NCBI GenBank assembly: GCA_036924285.1
Contig: JAYKYS010000004.1
Span: 25,328,001 to 25,392,000 of the forward strand
Source: Asterella californica
Taxonomy: Eukaryota; Streptophyta; Marchantiopsida; Marchantiales; Aytoniaceae
Length of the DNA: 64,000 bases
Direction: 5' to 3'
Each line of letters opens with the position of its first letter. The stretch's first letter is position 1. The translations under genes were made by a program, and so were the position numbers. This document shows, in pieces, positions 30,930 to 45,300 of the stretch. The notes under the pieces are model-generated. The model had not been told where the DNA came from. It made no database searches and saw only the letters and a program-made list of their open reading frames with translations.

Positions 30930-32105
30930 TCAATCAAGAACCTCGCCTAAACAGGTAGCTGCAAAATGAGCAGGTTCGGGATGGTGATGAGGTCTTACTG
31001 ACTGGGGGGGCGTGACGATTTTGAGCAAGTCTTGTAACTGACTTTTCATGCTTTTGCAATGGGCACACGAGACAACACTCTCTCCTGATAGTTGGAGACC
31101 CCCCGAAAGTTTCTCCTCGTCTGATTGAAGTCCGTGAAGGTACTCTTTCACTTTCTCCAGCGCCTCCTCAGCTGCTTTTCTCTTTTTCTCGGCCTCCTCC
31201 TTCAGCTTCAAAAGGCCACAATCAGCTGACAGAGGAGTAACAAGTACTTTACCTTTCATGTCGCGAAACTTAGCGACGGTGAGGCCTTCTGGAGCCGTGC
31301 TGTACGCAAAGTATCCATCTTCCTTAGGGTGGTTTAGGGCTTCCTGCCAGCCTGCGCAATCCAATGCTGCTCCTGCGACTGCCTGCCTCAGTGTACTGTC
31401 GACAATTGCCTCGCTGGTACATCCCTCGGGCACTTTTACTATTCTCCGTAGGCCGTTCTCCTCATAGGAAACTACAAGGCTCAATGGGTCCCTGCCCTGA
31501 CCGAAAGCAACTTCTTGTGCCGCAAGCTGGAGAATCTGCCGGCGAGATCTACCCATTTTACCAAACCGCTCGGATGTTGGGCACTTGCCTTCACGTCGCC
31601 GTGCGTACTGTTTCGAGTTTCTTGCATTATGCACGGTGGTGGATTCCGTAGCCTGGGCCGAAAATATTGCAGCTGTAGCAGCAACGCGTTTCGTAGCTGC
31701 ATTCTGCCCAGCGCTGAACACGAAAGAAGGTCCCGAAAGATGTAGTTCCTCGCCTAGAGGGAATACGGGTGTGGTGATGGTTGATGTCAATTTGGGTGCA
31801 CGCGGCTCTTCCGTGGAAAGGGAAAGAGGCGCTGACACGGGGGGACTAAATTGGGGTACTGCCAATGACAGTAAAGGTTCGACGATTTCGACGAGATTAG
31901 GCGAAGTATCAGCTTCGCCTTCAGACTTGCTTTTGGAAGTAGAACCAACGGCCGGGTCTTGTTTTAACCCTTGACTAATTGCATCGGCCAATTTCACATC
32001 AATTGTCCGTACGGGTACTTCGTCTCCCGGGACCTTGCGTCCATCCTTTTTCTTTTTTTTCTTCCCCGTCATATTTTCAGCAATTGGTCGCTCAGCGCAG
32101 CTCAA
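30930..32105 (-). CDS. Uncharacterised protein with basic N-terminus and C-terminal coiled coil
   Basis: A 391-codon uninterrupted minus-strand ORF, much longer than chance here, starting at ATG 32105. A second ATG at codon 12 begins the more compact MTGKKKKKKDG. Residues 14-30 are a lysine-rich patch. About 45-150 is Ser/Pro-rich and probably disordered. About 180-270 looks folded, with LSLVVSYEENGLRRIVKVP and LDCAGWQEALNHPKEDGYF. About 290-330 is a strong coiled coil (LKEEAEKKRKAAEEALEKVK), followed by a CAHCK pair. No signal peptide or membrane segment. I do not recognise the family. It is divergent to UTP10, with 1.28 kb between the start codons, so the two may share a promoter. More exons cannot be excluded. 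Confidence 0.6.
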   Translation of the reverse strand: MSCAERPIAENMTGKKKKKKDGRKVPGDEVPVRTIDVKLADAISQGLKQDPAVGSTSKSKSEGEADTSPNLVEIVEPLLSLAVPQFSPPVSAPLSLSTEEPRAPKLTSTITTPVFPLGEELHLSGPSFVFSAGQNAATKRVAATAAIFSAQATESTTVHNARNSKQYARRREGKCPTSERFGKMGRSRRQILQLAAQEVAFGQGRDPLSLVVSYEENGLRRIVKVPEGCTSEAIVDSTLRQAVAGAALDCAGWQEALNHPKEDGYFAYSTAPEGLTVAKFRDMKGKVLVTPLSADCGLLKLKEEAEKKRKAAEEALEKVKEYLHGLQSDEEKLSGGLQLSGESVVSCAHCKSMKSQLQDLLKIVTPPQSVRPHHHPEPAHFAATCLGEVLD

Positions 32106-33382
32106 TCGGCATCAACGGACCTTTAACAGCAGAAAACTGGAACCCATGAAAAGTCTGCAAGACCTTACAGTGACGCTGAAGCACTAAACGAGAGTTGACT
32201 CAATGTCCCATCAGCGAGTGACATGCTCAAGGCCGCATCTCAAGATACCGTCCTCTGGTTCGCCTATCTTATCCATTCCTGCTAGGATCCACAGGCAGAA
32301 AAACAATTCCAAGCAAATAAGATGTTGATGAACTAAAACGATAATGCAGACAACCTAACCACAAAGCTCCCGTGTTCACTGAGTGTGCCTCAGTCCTACT
32401 ACTCCTTCATCGCAGCCTAAAGGAAGCAATCCGATAAACCGTGAGACATTTCGACTTCACATCAGGACACATACCAGGCGACGAGTTACTACATCGCGGA
32501 CAGCAGCTGATCAGGAAAGGCAGAGAAGTTCTCCACACAAAATTTTGTATCCGATCCTGGAGGCCCGAAGTTGGCCTTTCCCCATTCAGCTTCATATACC
32601 TGTGTCTGCCTTCCTGCCAGCGTCCTCCGCCAGCTTCTTCGGGCCTTACTTTATCTGGTGATCCATTTCCCCTCTGGCCCCTGCGTCTCCTTCCACTTTT
32701 CAGACACGAATGTGAAAGTCGAGCTACGTCGACGTAAGCGCACGTATCTGACTGAGCTTCCCCTTCTGAAGTTCTGATGTGGAACTCGCCTCGTCTGGAG
32801 TCTTGGACTGGTGGGCCCGAGCAGTACGCTTCTTCCAGTTTCGTTCTTTGCTTAAAGCAGACGAAAAGGAGGGCTTAGGGTTCAGCTGATTTATACATGG
32901 CCTTAAACCCCAAACCCTAAGCTCTGCCTATTGAACCCTTTGCTGGGTTAGTGGCAGAGGAACTTTAACGACGACTCCAGACCGTGAGGGTAGGAGGGAC
33001 AGGGACCTCAGAGCATGCGTTCAAATTTGGACAAATCGGTACTAGGCAGTCGGGAAACGGCACGCACCTGTTGCTGTATTCCTCCCTTTGATCGTGCGCG
33101 GGAAATTTCTAAGTTGGAACAACGGTTCTCACTCGCGCAGCTGAGAAGTAGGAGAATTTTAAAAAGGAAAGGAACGCGGATTCTTCTCGAAGGAATTCTA
33201 TAGCCTTGGGACTTCGATACGCGAAGAAGAACGCCAAGGGTATAGCTCGAGCAACCCTTCTCGAACCCACGATATTCATGGTACTGTGTTCAGAAAGCAT
33301 GTGGCAGCAGCAGAAGTGTCGATATTAAAATCGACAAATTAGGCTAGTCTTAGCAAGGCCTGCCAGGAGCAGGGTAATCACC
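32106..33382. promoter_or_regulatory. Shared upstream region of the minus-strand gene and UTP10
   Basis: 1.28 kb between two divergent start codons. It holds a site II-type TGGGCC (32812-32817), two telo-box words about 30 bases apart in opposite orientation (TTAGGGTT 32875-32882 and AAACCCTAA 32912-32920), and an E2F-like GCGGGAAA (33098-33105). In flowering plants telo-boxes with site II elements mark ribosomal-protein and ribosome-biogenesis promoters. That fits UTP10. Transcription starts are not visible. Confidence 0.5.
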
Positions 33383-36300
33383 ATGACGTCTCAATTGGCA
33401 GCTCAGCTACAGGCCTTGGTAGTTGCTAATGGTACCTCTGCGAAGGGCAAGCAATCCACACGTCCATCCCTCCTTTACCATCCATCTAAGGCTGCTGATA
33501 TCGACCTTCGTACGATCTTTGATGCAGCCCATTCAGGTGTGCTCAGAAGTGTCAATTGCTCCAGTGTTTAGTGTCATTTGAGGTTCACTGTGTGTGCTTT
33601 GTGTTGGATATAGTGTTTGGTCGAATGTGTCTGCGCAATTGTTCAAGATTCGTGCCAGGCAGTCTTGAGGTCTCATTAATCTGGTTTTAACTGATCCGAA
33701 ACTTCCAAAAGATCTATCCTCGCTGTGGAATACGCTGTACTTCGGTTGCCAGGACCTTGTTGCTTTAGTAAGTTTCTAATTCCAGCGGACAGCAGATTCA
33801 GCTTGAATACTGTGCAGCGAATCAGAACATGTCATGTAATTGGATTATTTTTCCTGTGACAGGCTTGGAGGAGCTTATACACATGGATGGTCGGTTCAAG
33901 ACCTATCGACCTAACCTATTCGCTGTTGAAAAGATGAGAGAGGATAGAGAGCTGCAGTCAAAAGAAGCCAATGAGAAGTTGAACAAGCTCATATCTGCGT
34001 ATCTTCGATTATTATCTGGTTACGTGCTGTTGACACCAGCACACAGTACGCTCGAGTACCTCATTAGACGATACAAGTTTGTTCCTGGCCTTGACCTCCC
34101 CAGTTGATTTGATCGTCAAACATTTCATGCTTAATTTTGGGAGGTTCTCTTCTTCTCGGATAGTCATGAAGTGGATGTTTCGAAGGATATTCAGTGATTC
34201 GGTCGACTCACGGCATTGGAATTCTTTCTGTACAGGATCGAGGTCTATAACGTAGAAGACGTCGTTCTTTGTGTTCTCCCGTGTCATGAGACCACCTTAT
34301 TTGTGAGAATGATTCAACTCCTTCATTTGAAGTAAGTTTAACCTTCACTGAAGTTCATCATTTGCTTTGGAGGTTTGCACACACATGATATTCCTCTGTC
34401 AGAGGCAATCAGAGGAAATCAAAGGCATTTTAGACACCTAGTTGTTCCCTTGACAGGAGATCCTACATGCATGTCGTGGAGGAGAGTGCCTGTTTTGAGT
34501 CTTCTTGTTTGCTTCGCAGAAACACTCGTTGGCACTTCTTGGAGGCCTTAAAGGATTCAGGTGGACCTCCACCTAGGCAATGGCTTGTCAAGAAATGTAC
34601 TACAGACATGGCAGTTCTGGAAGCTATTTGTGACTCAGTAAGGACTGACGGCTTAACTTTCTCTCATATTTGCACCGCAGTCTGTTTGCATATATTTACT
34701 CGTCAGTTTCAAATTTCTTACCGACGGTTCTTCATGCTGTGTCTAACTTTGTTAAGTTTCACCTGTGGCCCGGTGCATACAGTCGTCAGTCTTGAGGCTG
34801 CCCTCTAGAAACAGTCAGCTGTGTTAATATTTTGTCCTTGAAATTGCAGGCCATTTCTGTTTCTGAACTAGCTGTCAAAGCGAAGACCATTATCTCTTTT
34901 ACTTTTGTGGTCATCGTGGAAACCCTGGCAGAAGTGCGTACGGTGTCGTCGGAGCTTGTCAACAGGATGCAGCCCCTCATATTACACAGTCTCGAGAAGA
35001 ATCTTGATGAGGACTATCGGGTACTATTTATTTTCTCACTTATATTCTAGTGTTTCTTCTTGCAATTATACTTTCATCTCATTCTTTTGTCTTTCATTTA
35101 GTTGTCATTCATTTTCCACGTTTTGAATCAGTTTCAAAGTTCCCTTGGTTTACTAGATGTTTGCAAGGGAAGGGAAGGATGCAGTCCCGATTGTTGTTTG
35201 CATTACACTGTTCTAACGTTTGAAAACAGAAGACTAATGTTGTATGTTGTTATTCAGGTTGGAGCTTTGATGGTTGTCGGTGCATTGGCAAATAGGACCA
35301 CGTTGTCCTTACTGTTTGTAGAGACCTTGTTTGATCTCGTGGCCAGAGCTTTTGTTAGAGGCTTGAAACGAGATGGAGCGTCCCTCCTTCAGCTACAAAT
35401 AATGGTCCTCATCCAGTTGGTGCAGGTCAGTTATTTTTTAGTGTCAAGCTTCTCTATAAGAAAAATCTGGGTTCTCATCACTATAAGCGTAGACCTGCGC
35501 ATGGAAAGCATCTTTGTTTATTATTTCCCACGTACCATCTACCTTTTGTCAAATTTCATGCGCTGGCGAGGAATAGAAGAATCCCAAGGAGAATATTATT
35601 GCGGTAATACTAATGACTTTTGTGCACTCCTTCAGACGCATGAGTTGGCCGCATTTCCTCTTAAGGCTTTTAAAACGCTGGTGAAGACAAGGTAATCACC
35701 CCTAGTCGGGCGAAGTCTAGATTTGCCAGTATCCAGTATGTCTCAGATTAGTACGTTTGTGCATTCTGCTGAATTTTTGTTCTGACTTTTCCCTTGTTTC
35801 TGAATTTGAATCATCTGCTACCGGACTTACCGTCTTGTGATACAACTTAGGCTTGACGACATCTTACGAAGGCATAAAGTATTGGCACGTGTTGACACGA
35901 CTTTTTGCTTGGTGTGTGTTGATTTACGGCAGAGATTTCTTGTCCACGTTGACTGAACTGGCGAAAGTATTCCACGCACAAAAGTTTCTCAACCTTTACG
36001 TTCAGGCGTTACTAGACCACTGGTAAGTTTCACAATGTGTGAGTCAGTTAAGCAGTTTGCTTAATTTTCATACCGGATGGTTGTTCACTGACGATGCGCG
36101 TTCTCCTCATTCGTCGTCTAACACTCGCCTGTCTGAACAGTTTAATCAATGGGCACTATGAGACGGCTGTCATACATGCCATCAGTCTTCTTCCGTTGAG
36201 TCACCAAGCGGAAACAATGGTGGTGAAGCTTTTGGACCTCGGCTTCGGGAACGAGGGAGATGATGACTCGTCGAAAATAAGTGAGTCGTACCTTCACAAC

Positions 36301-39300
36301 TGTAATTCCTCAGAGATTTCATTATCCAGTTCTCAGTGAGTTGACTTCACGTGCCGTAGACTGTTTCATTTAAGCAGATTTGTTGACGTCTAGATCTCAG
36401 GACTTTGCAATCGTTTGGAAGCAAGTAGACTGACCGAGGTATACATAGCGTAACCTGCTTTTCAACTTAAGACGAAAGAAACCATTTTGATTCTTTCTTT
36501 AAGAGAGAGTTTGTGTTGTGAAGGGGACTTTGTTAAGAGGGTTTTACAAGCAATGGAGAAGCGGTACCCTGTTGAACTGGACAAAGGTGTGAGCACTTTC
36601 TTCAAAGTAAGGTCTTCTACCTTCAAACCGTTACTTTTCCCTGCAGAAACTTTCGTGTAGAACCTAGTAAACCCAACTAGCAGTCGCGGTAATATCTATA
36701 AAACGGTCGTTTATATTTGAGGCTTGTGTGCCAGTCCGTTCGACCCGGACTTAACTCAAGTTCACTATTACGTCTTGGTTTTGCAGAAGTCCAAACTCTC
36801 GACAAACGATAAGAAAAATAATCCTCTTTTCGATTTCCTAACGGAGATCTTTCAAGGCAGTCTACGCTCTCCTCTGGCAGAGTCCAACATGAGCCTGTAT
36901 CTTTCTATTGATCACCCGCAGGTATTTTCGAGGCCTGCCGTCAGATGGAAAGATCAAATGGCCCCTTGTTGTTTTGGTTAGCTCTTTATTGCCTGTGCGT
37001 CTAGGGCTCTAGACCTCCTTCCTGCAAGGATCACTTTGGGACTATTGGGAGTTGAAGGATAAAAGTCCTGCCAATTGTTTCTGATTTTTTGTTTCAGGTC
37101 GTTATGTATATCATACAGGAGAACTGCTTTACCCGTGTGCCACTAAATATATCATACAGGAGAATTATATTATTGATAAACTCCACCTACGTTGATGGCA
37201 ATCAATTTCTAATTTCACCGGAGCCGTCTGTTTGTCCAGGCCCAAGTGAGAGAGCTAGCTCTAAAGAAGCTAACTGAACTTGCTGCATCATCAAACCCAA
37301 ACGAGCGTGGAGAGGTAGCGCCATGTCTTTCTATTCGTATGAGTCGAACTGTTTCGATTGTTTTCTAACATATGGCTGCTCAGAGTATTTGGTGTCACTC
37401 ACAACCTTTTTGATGGTGCAGATAAACATAGTACTGCGAGAGGCTTATTTAAGGCGCCTGAGTGATGAAAACTACAATATTTTACGAGCTGTTATTTCTG
37501 CGGATGATCTGGTGAAGCTTGTACCACCCCAGCGGCTTCTCCATTCTGTTTCGTCTCTCCTTGCCACATGTTCGACTAAAATGTCGGCAGGTACAGCTTC
37601 ATTCTCTAGCTGAATCAGTCGCTTATGAGCAAAGTTGTTTTCAACTTATTCATTAAGGCTCTGGTTGATCATATCAAGCTGGATAGAGCATTTCTGACTC
37701 AGGTAATCAGCTGAACGTTTTTGACGGGTTGATCCCTCCAGGAACTGAGTCGTCAGTGAATGACGTGAGGTCTATAGCGAAGAAGAGCGTTCACCTTCTT
37801 GCATCCCGCTTTGTCGAAGAGCACCCTAGCTACGTGGAGCCCGTAGGTCATGTTCTCATGGACCACCTTCTTCAGCATCCAAAGGTTGGTAGTAAGTTGG
37901 ATATCCGTGTCGTTCTGTATCGTTACGAGAGGACTATGAGAAACATCATTGACGACTCGTGCCGCTAAAGCCCGCTGGACATGGAACTTGGTTTATACAG
38001 ACAAGAATGCTGAACAAGTACGTGTTGGAAGCAGCTGGGACGTTGCCTTTCACATTATTCAAAAGTTTGTCAAAGGTTCTTGAGCGAGCACCCCTTCAGG
38101 TTGAGAAAGAAGGGACCAAGCCCAAGGTAGGGTTCTGGTAGTCCTACTTGATCGGACTCTTCTTTGTGTACCTATTACTGGGCTGATAGGGCTTGCGGCG
38201 ATTTAAGTGTCAATAAGTTTTGAGTCGCTTATGTATATCGCTTGGTTTCGTTCTTGACCATGCCTATGACACTATTGGCGCTTCTTTCTCTAGTAAGTTC
38301 GCTTATTATCTGAGAATAATCGTCAGTGATTCTGTGGGTATCTCCAGGAGAACGTTGAGAAGCAAAAGGAGCGATTAGCAGATGTCAACGAGAAAATAGT
38401 CAAGTCTTTGGTTGCAAGAGTTGCTAAACACCCAACTATGTTGGCCCCTTCGCTTCTTAGATCAAACATGAGTGACAACTCAAAAGTGTTGGTGGCTCTT
38501 GTTCTTCTGCAGTACTTACAGGAACACAGCAAAGGTGCGAAGTTCATACTTAGCTAGTCGTTTAACTCCCGAACGCATATCCAGACTGATTGGCCCTGAT
38601 TCCAGTTAACAATGTCTTTGAGATTCGCTTGTGTCAGTAGGGTGCAATTTTTACCTGTCCAGTTTTGGTAAACACGGACAATAATTGTGTCCATTTTCCA
38701 CTGAAATTGTGGTCCGCAGATATCCTTCCCAGTTTTTTCGAAACTAGTCTACGGTGGCTTAGAGGTGAATGGACAACTGTAGCGTCTGGGAAGTCGTTGC
38801 TGGCGTTGGAGGAGTTTGAGAAGGTTAGTACTCTTCCTGTCTTCTGTTTGGAAGGATTACCTTGTCGGCAGGAAAGAGGTGATAAATTATGTGATTAAGT
38901 ACTGAGCACGTCCAAATGCGGCAAATTTGATGGTGGTACATCTGTAGGAGACGGAGGTTTCAACTTTGGTGGTATAGGTTTCGTCTATATGTTCAAGACG
39001 GGTGAATTATCATGATTGTTAGGTTTTTTGTGTCATGGTTAGTTGATAGGTTCATGTTAGAGCTTGTCAGGTGCGTCTGGTTTTACGTGTCCTAACTATA
39101 AGCTCCACATGGTTTGCAGATCGACTATTCTGGATTGACTGACCTTTTCCATATACCTTCTCAGTCGATGTTATCCGACAAGTATTCGGAGCTTCTCCTT
39201 CGTGCTTTGCACAGCTTAGTCGTATGTCTTCCGTTGAACAGTGATGTGAATTCTGAGGTAATAAGCTAATATCATCTTAAGTTTGTGCTCGGCTGCTGGT

Positions 39301-42300
39301 TTCACGAACTTATTGCCCGGTTGATCCTGTATAGCCCTGCGTCTCGGAACTTATTAGCAAAGAAGTACTGGTGTCTAGGGTGACTAAGAGATCTGTGACT
39401 AAGACTAAGCTGATCGCGTGGACCAAGATAATTGATGATCTATCAAGAAAATTTTGCTTCGGTATTCGCAGAGTCAAAATTCTCTCAATCAATTAACAAA
39501 TTTTGCGGTTTTTCCTTCACTACAGAGCGAAGGTGGAACTGGACATGACATCAAGGATGAGCTTTTCTTCTTCTTTGCTGGTTTTCCCTCGGTTAAATTG
39601 TTTACTCCTCACATCGAGGTCCTTCTGAGTTGCTTACCAGCACCAGATACATTCCCATTCCTCTCGAAGTTTTTCATTTCGGAAGGTATGGTACATGATT
39701 TAGCATTAATACTGTTGCTCATGTTGCTCAGGTCTGATCGTTGGAGTTTTATGAGTAGTTTTGTCGTACACAGGAACTTACCATTTCTGCAACTGGTGTT
39801 GGACGGAATCAGAACTGCTGCTCCGAACTAACACAGGTTTCATCTGCAGGCTCAGCTGTTCCTGCGTTTGTTCAAGTTCATAGCTTGGATGTTTTAGCTT
39901 CTCAGCTACTGAACTACTCAAGCAAGTTGAAATCACCGGATGACATTTCGGTGAATCATCTTCAAGGGTTACTTACTCCACTGTTAGTGGCACTCTCAAG
40001 TCCACTCAAGGTCCGTACCAAGATACACTTCTTCCTAGATCATGTTTTGGTTGCATCTTTAGATAAAGCGGATGGATGAGTGTATTGCAAGACCTATCCA
40101 CTCAGCAAGTTCCTAGGCTCCAAACTGGGGAAATAACTTACCGGCTGAACGGTCATGATGTGCCGATTCTGGTTGTCACTTGAACAAATATATGGACTCG
40201 TCTGATCGCAACAAGTTAGGTACAGTACTCACGTCCGTGTATTATTTCACCAGGCTGTTCGTAAAAGTGCCAGTCGGTGCTTGGAATATCTCCTACTTAA
40301 TTGGGAACGGCATGGTCAGCGAGGAGACGAAGGTATCATTCAGTTAATTTCTTTTGTGTTTCATACGTCACTTATTCCTGATTTGTGCTCGGGTATAATA
40401 GCTAGAATATTGGTGGTACTCACCTTCTCAGAATTTGTTGGCATGTTCACAGGACATAAGAATGCTGAACCACCTTCAATTGAATTTTCGGTGTTTGGAG
40501 ACGTTGTTATTGCTCTGGTGGCTGCAAAAGAAACATTTCTTGCAAGCGAAACTGCCCTTGCTCAGTTTTTTTCTGAGAAATTTGGTCCCGTTAGAGAATC
40601 GGCCGCGGATGTGGTCATGAAAGGGTATACTTTCCACACATGCGAAGGGAACTTAAATCCACCAGTTTAGTGTTTTGTTCATGTTTTGATAGCTTTGCGT
40701 GTTTCCTTTCTCCTTTGAGTTCTGTGTCTATTACTTTATTACTTACTCCAAACATCGCCATTAGTAACAGTTTTTCCTTCTCTTTTCGGATAGTCTGCAT
40801 CTCTTTGTTATTGGGTAGGGAAACAAAATGCGAGTTCTTGGTTAAGGTTTTGGCCAGTTCTTGGTAAGGCTAATCGTTTGGGTTTTCGCAGAAATGGTGA
40901 CGTAAGGCATCAGTCACTTGTTACCTTCCTCGTAAACCACACATTTCGTCTACCTGTCCATATGCAGGTAATCTGCAGTCCATCGTTTTAATCTCCGAGA
41001 TTTGTCTTCTCCTTCCCAATTGTGGTTGTCTTGTTTGTTGACTACAGAAAGTGTTAGAATTTTGAATGAACTTAAGCTTCGTGGTCTAGCTTATATAGGG
41101 GTGCTAATTGCGTTGTGTAATTCTGTCCCACAGAGGGTGATATTCTCAGCTCTTCACGGTATCGCACACGGTTCTGAGCTTGTCAGTGCAACTCATGAGA
41201 GGTTCAAGCAACTTGTGGAGCGCCGAAAGCTGTACCATCTGGAAAAACCTTCAGAAGGAACGTTTGGGAGGTTGGCGGATGGTGAAGTCGAACTGCTGGA
41301 AGTTTTGGTACAGGTGAGTATGATCTAGGGCAAGTAGATGAAATTGTATTCTTTAGCTCCCAGAACCATCATGTCACTTGTCTAGTTCAAAATACTTGCG
41401 CTGCTTGCACCTCTTTGCTTTGCAGTTAGTTTAACCAGATGCAAAGCAGTAAGAGTGTATTCGCCTCTTCCAATCCTGGTCGCGTTGCTCGCCCTTCTCC
41501 GCATCAAGGGAGTAGGTGTCATCACCTATTAGATATTCATACCTTCCTTCTGGTCTCGTCCATGGGTCAGTGCACAAGCCTAATCTTCGGTTATGAAATG
41601 GCGGTACAGATGTACACACCAGACGTGATTCTGAATGGGGAGAATCTCTTACCAGCTTTTCTCGAAACTCTTCATGTAAGGCCTCTGGTATCTTGTACCA
41701 TCTGCATGAGCAGGAGTAGGACAAAGATAAAGATACAGATTCTATTGCTTTGCTGTTGTTTTGCTTTTGGACGTCGAAAGTACCTTCATAGTTGAAATTT
41801 ACTCCGCGTTTTACTTTGCGACCTTGAGTTTCCCTACATGGCTTTGTTTCCTTTCCAGTTTGTCATCTACAGGCAGGTGGCTCGTTACTGGGTGACACAG
41901 CTGCGCAGTAGAGGTTGCGTAACAGATTACCTGTTTGTCTGATTGGAGCTAGAACTAGAAGTATTGTCTAGCTGTGCAAGCTTTTGACAGGTTTCATGTG
42001 ATGTGGTTAGGTCGATGGAGGATCGTTGCTCGATCCTGCAGTTGTGCAGCCTTGCTGTACAGCTCTGAAGTGCTTGACGCCAGAGTTTTATGGTGCCTTG
42101 AGTAGTTCATCACAGGTTCGGCAGTATGAAAAATCCGTCTAGTGACAATGTGCATTAAAGTATCTTTAAAGTGCAGAGTCTTTCATCTACTTTGGGGTCA
42201 CATTAGAGATCTGTTTGGTTCTACTGAGGAATGGAAGGAAGTGGAGATACATTTCAGAATCCAGCATCCATCTGATTTTTTCTTGTAACTTGGAACTCCC

Positions 42301-45300
42301 TGCTGACGGTTCTAGTAGTAGTTGTGTACCATTGCTTTTAGGGACATATCGTCTCACTCTAATGTGCTGCGTTAACATTGTGCAACTGCAATCTTCATGA
42401 CAGGACTTGGTCTTTCAGTCCCTCATCACTCTGTCCACGATTAACAACGAATCCCTTCGTTCTGCAGCCCATGGTGTGATGAGAGCAATCAAGGTAAGCT
42501 AAAGTTTTTGAGCGCAACTGTCATTCGTAACTACAGCAATGCTAATGGATGAAAATCCACTAGAGTCCCAGACAAAACTTATCCGAAATCTTGTACTGAT
42601 CTTGTGTCGGCCGGTCATAGTTTTGGTTAGAGCTACTGGTAAGTACTACCGTTCAACCGATAGCTGTCTTGGGCTTCTAATCATGGATCCACACGTACCT
42701 CAGTATACGTACATAAGCATAGTAATGTTCAAACATTGCACACATCGGACGCAAGAAGAGAGCGTTTAGGTGGATGCGTTAGCGGTGGGAGCCAGTGAAG
42801 CAGTTGGTTGGTCGCGGTGTTTAAAAGTGAGCTATGTGCTGATCGTTAAAACGTTCCTGGATTGTTCTTAAGGCTCATTGGACACTGCATACCGCTGATA
42901 GTCCAGTTTCCTCTACACAGTACATTTTCTCTCTATTCTTTGTTGTTGGATCCATCTTATTTTGCAGAGTTATCGTTCATTTACTTTTTTCCTCTGTACT
43001 CTCTGGATATCAATCTTGATTTGACCACGCAGGATATTCTTGCTACAGCCACAGACAAGTTGTATGTTTCCTGATTACGAAACAATATGCCTTTTGGTTT
43101 CTGTGCTTTGTGGTTGGTTATGTTTAGATCGATGCAACAACGGTCGCAAGACATGTAGAGTATTTGTTGAACGAGGAAGCCCGACCAGCTGTTATTTCAA
43201 GACCAAAGAAGAAGAGTAAGATCATGGAAGCACCACCTTCCGAAGGGCAGAGGTGGCCTCTAAAATGCCATCTGGAGAGTTGTACGTCTTCAGTTTTGGA
43301 GCTTCTGTTGTGGAAGTCGGACATGGTTGCAAGGTATGGATCAGTGACGTTGTTTGAATTTTGAGTTTTTGTCAGCACTCAGCCAGTGTTGATAAACGCC
43401 GTAGTTCTGCCTGTTTGGATATTCACTTTGGTTATGTTTTGTTAGTGATGGGATAGTACGTTGACTTGTCCTTCTGAATCTGCCTAGAGGATGGCAGATA
43501 AGCCTTACTTGGATGTGTTATCTGCTCAATCCGCAGGCATGTACTCGTTTCTCCTCTGTGTAAACTCTTGAAGAGTATCGTCAGCGGAATGTGGCCACAC
43601 TGGACCGTTGAAACCGCTTCTACGAGGAAAACACCTGAGAAGAAAGAGCAAGATTTGGCGCACGCTGGAACTGTTTTGAACATACAACATCTTGTGTTGA
43701 TGATTCTTGATAGAATAGCACGGGATTTGGTCACAGGAGTGGAGAAGTTGAAGGTACTGTTTTAATTTGCTTTGTCTTTTTGTGCTAGATATTTGCTACT
43801 TTGAGCGCATGTTTGGCGGCGTCCGCGTCAGTAGAGTCAAAGTGCGAATATGCATACACCACTAAGTTGATTAAATCTTCTACCACTGGAAGCATTGCCT
43901 CCTTCTGATAGACAGCTGGTGTAATTCCCAAAGCCAATCAAGATTCGTGCATTGGTGCCACGTACACTCCAGTTCCTTACTCCTTGCTGCTGTGAAGCCC
44001 CTCGAAGGGCCTGAGTAATTTGCCCATGGAGGTTTTCACCGTCATCAGGAATATGTAGGACCTACTAATAGTAGTACCTCCCCCCTTGTTATATGTTATA
44101 AACATATTGATTTCATGCTGGATTTCCATTTTGGGTTGAGGGTTGAGAGAATTCTCTGTTGAGAATTCTGTAGAACTGATTATTGCTGAGTTCAGATTAG
44201 TTTATCACACGTTGAACAAACTGGTCACCTGTTTGCAGGAGAATGTTGGTCAAGCTGATTTCGATGTTGATTCGGTGGTTGTCTCTGTCAACAAAGCAAC
44301 GGATGTAGCTACCAGAAACTATGCCCTTGCGTTACTCACTTCCTTAGGGAAGCTAGTACCACAAGCTGTTCTGAAGCATGTGATTGACATTCTCGGTGTA
44401 GTTGGAGAATCTTCTGTTATCCAGGTAAATATCCAGAAAACCAACACGTGTGTTTGTCCTGGACGTCCATTTCCTGGGTTCCGTCCATATGCTTCATGTT
44501 CATTAGGTCGTTTCTGTTTGTTCAGCTAGACAAGTCTTCTGCTTACCTTGATTAGACATTTAAGCCATATTTTCTAAAGCTTTTCTCCGGTTAAAGGGGA
44601 ATTCCTCTTAGGAGACTGAACCAGCATCAACTAGAATTATAGGTCTCTGTGATTCGGTTGCAGTTTTTCTCATTTGGCAGCTTTCTGTGTTCCTCAGGAT
44701 GATAGCCACTCGCATGAAGTCGTGTCACAGATGCTGACAGCAGTTGTACCAGTTTGGTTGTCCTCGGAGAAAGATCCGACCGCATTACTGCAGGTGATTG
44801 TTATCAACCAGTATTTTTCTCTTGAACGCAGATGTGCTCATGCTCCGTGTTTTGGTTGTTTGTTAACGAGTCTGTTGTCTGCGGTAATAAGCAGGTATTC
44901 GTGAGTGCCTTGCCAAGAGTCCCGCCTCACCGAAGGATGACCCTTGTCACGAATCTTCTCAGGTAACAACCATAACCCCTAGTCCAGTAACAAACGTTTA
45001 CTGTCTTTATTCTCCTCCTCATTTGATTACAGCTTTTTCTACACCTTTAATCCATCCATATTCTAGTAGATTATACTGGATATATAGGTAATGTATTGCA
45101 ATGTCGATCAGATTTGGTGGTTGTAAATGTCTGATTCATGACTGTAAATTATTTCTTCAGAGTGACAGCAGTAGAGGAGAGCCTTCACATCTTCGTTTAT
45201 CTGCTTCTTCGAGGAGCTACTGCTGAAGATAGTTTGGAGCTGGAGTTTGCGTCAACACTATGCAGACATTACTCGTTAGACGCGAGACTTCCCGCATTGG

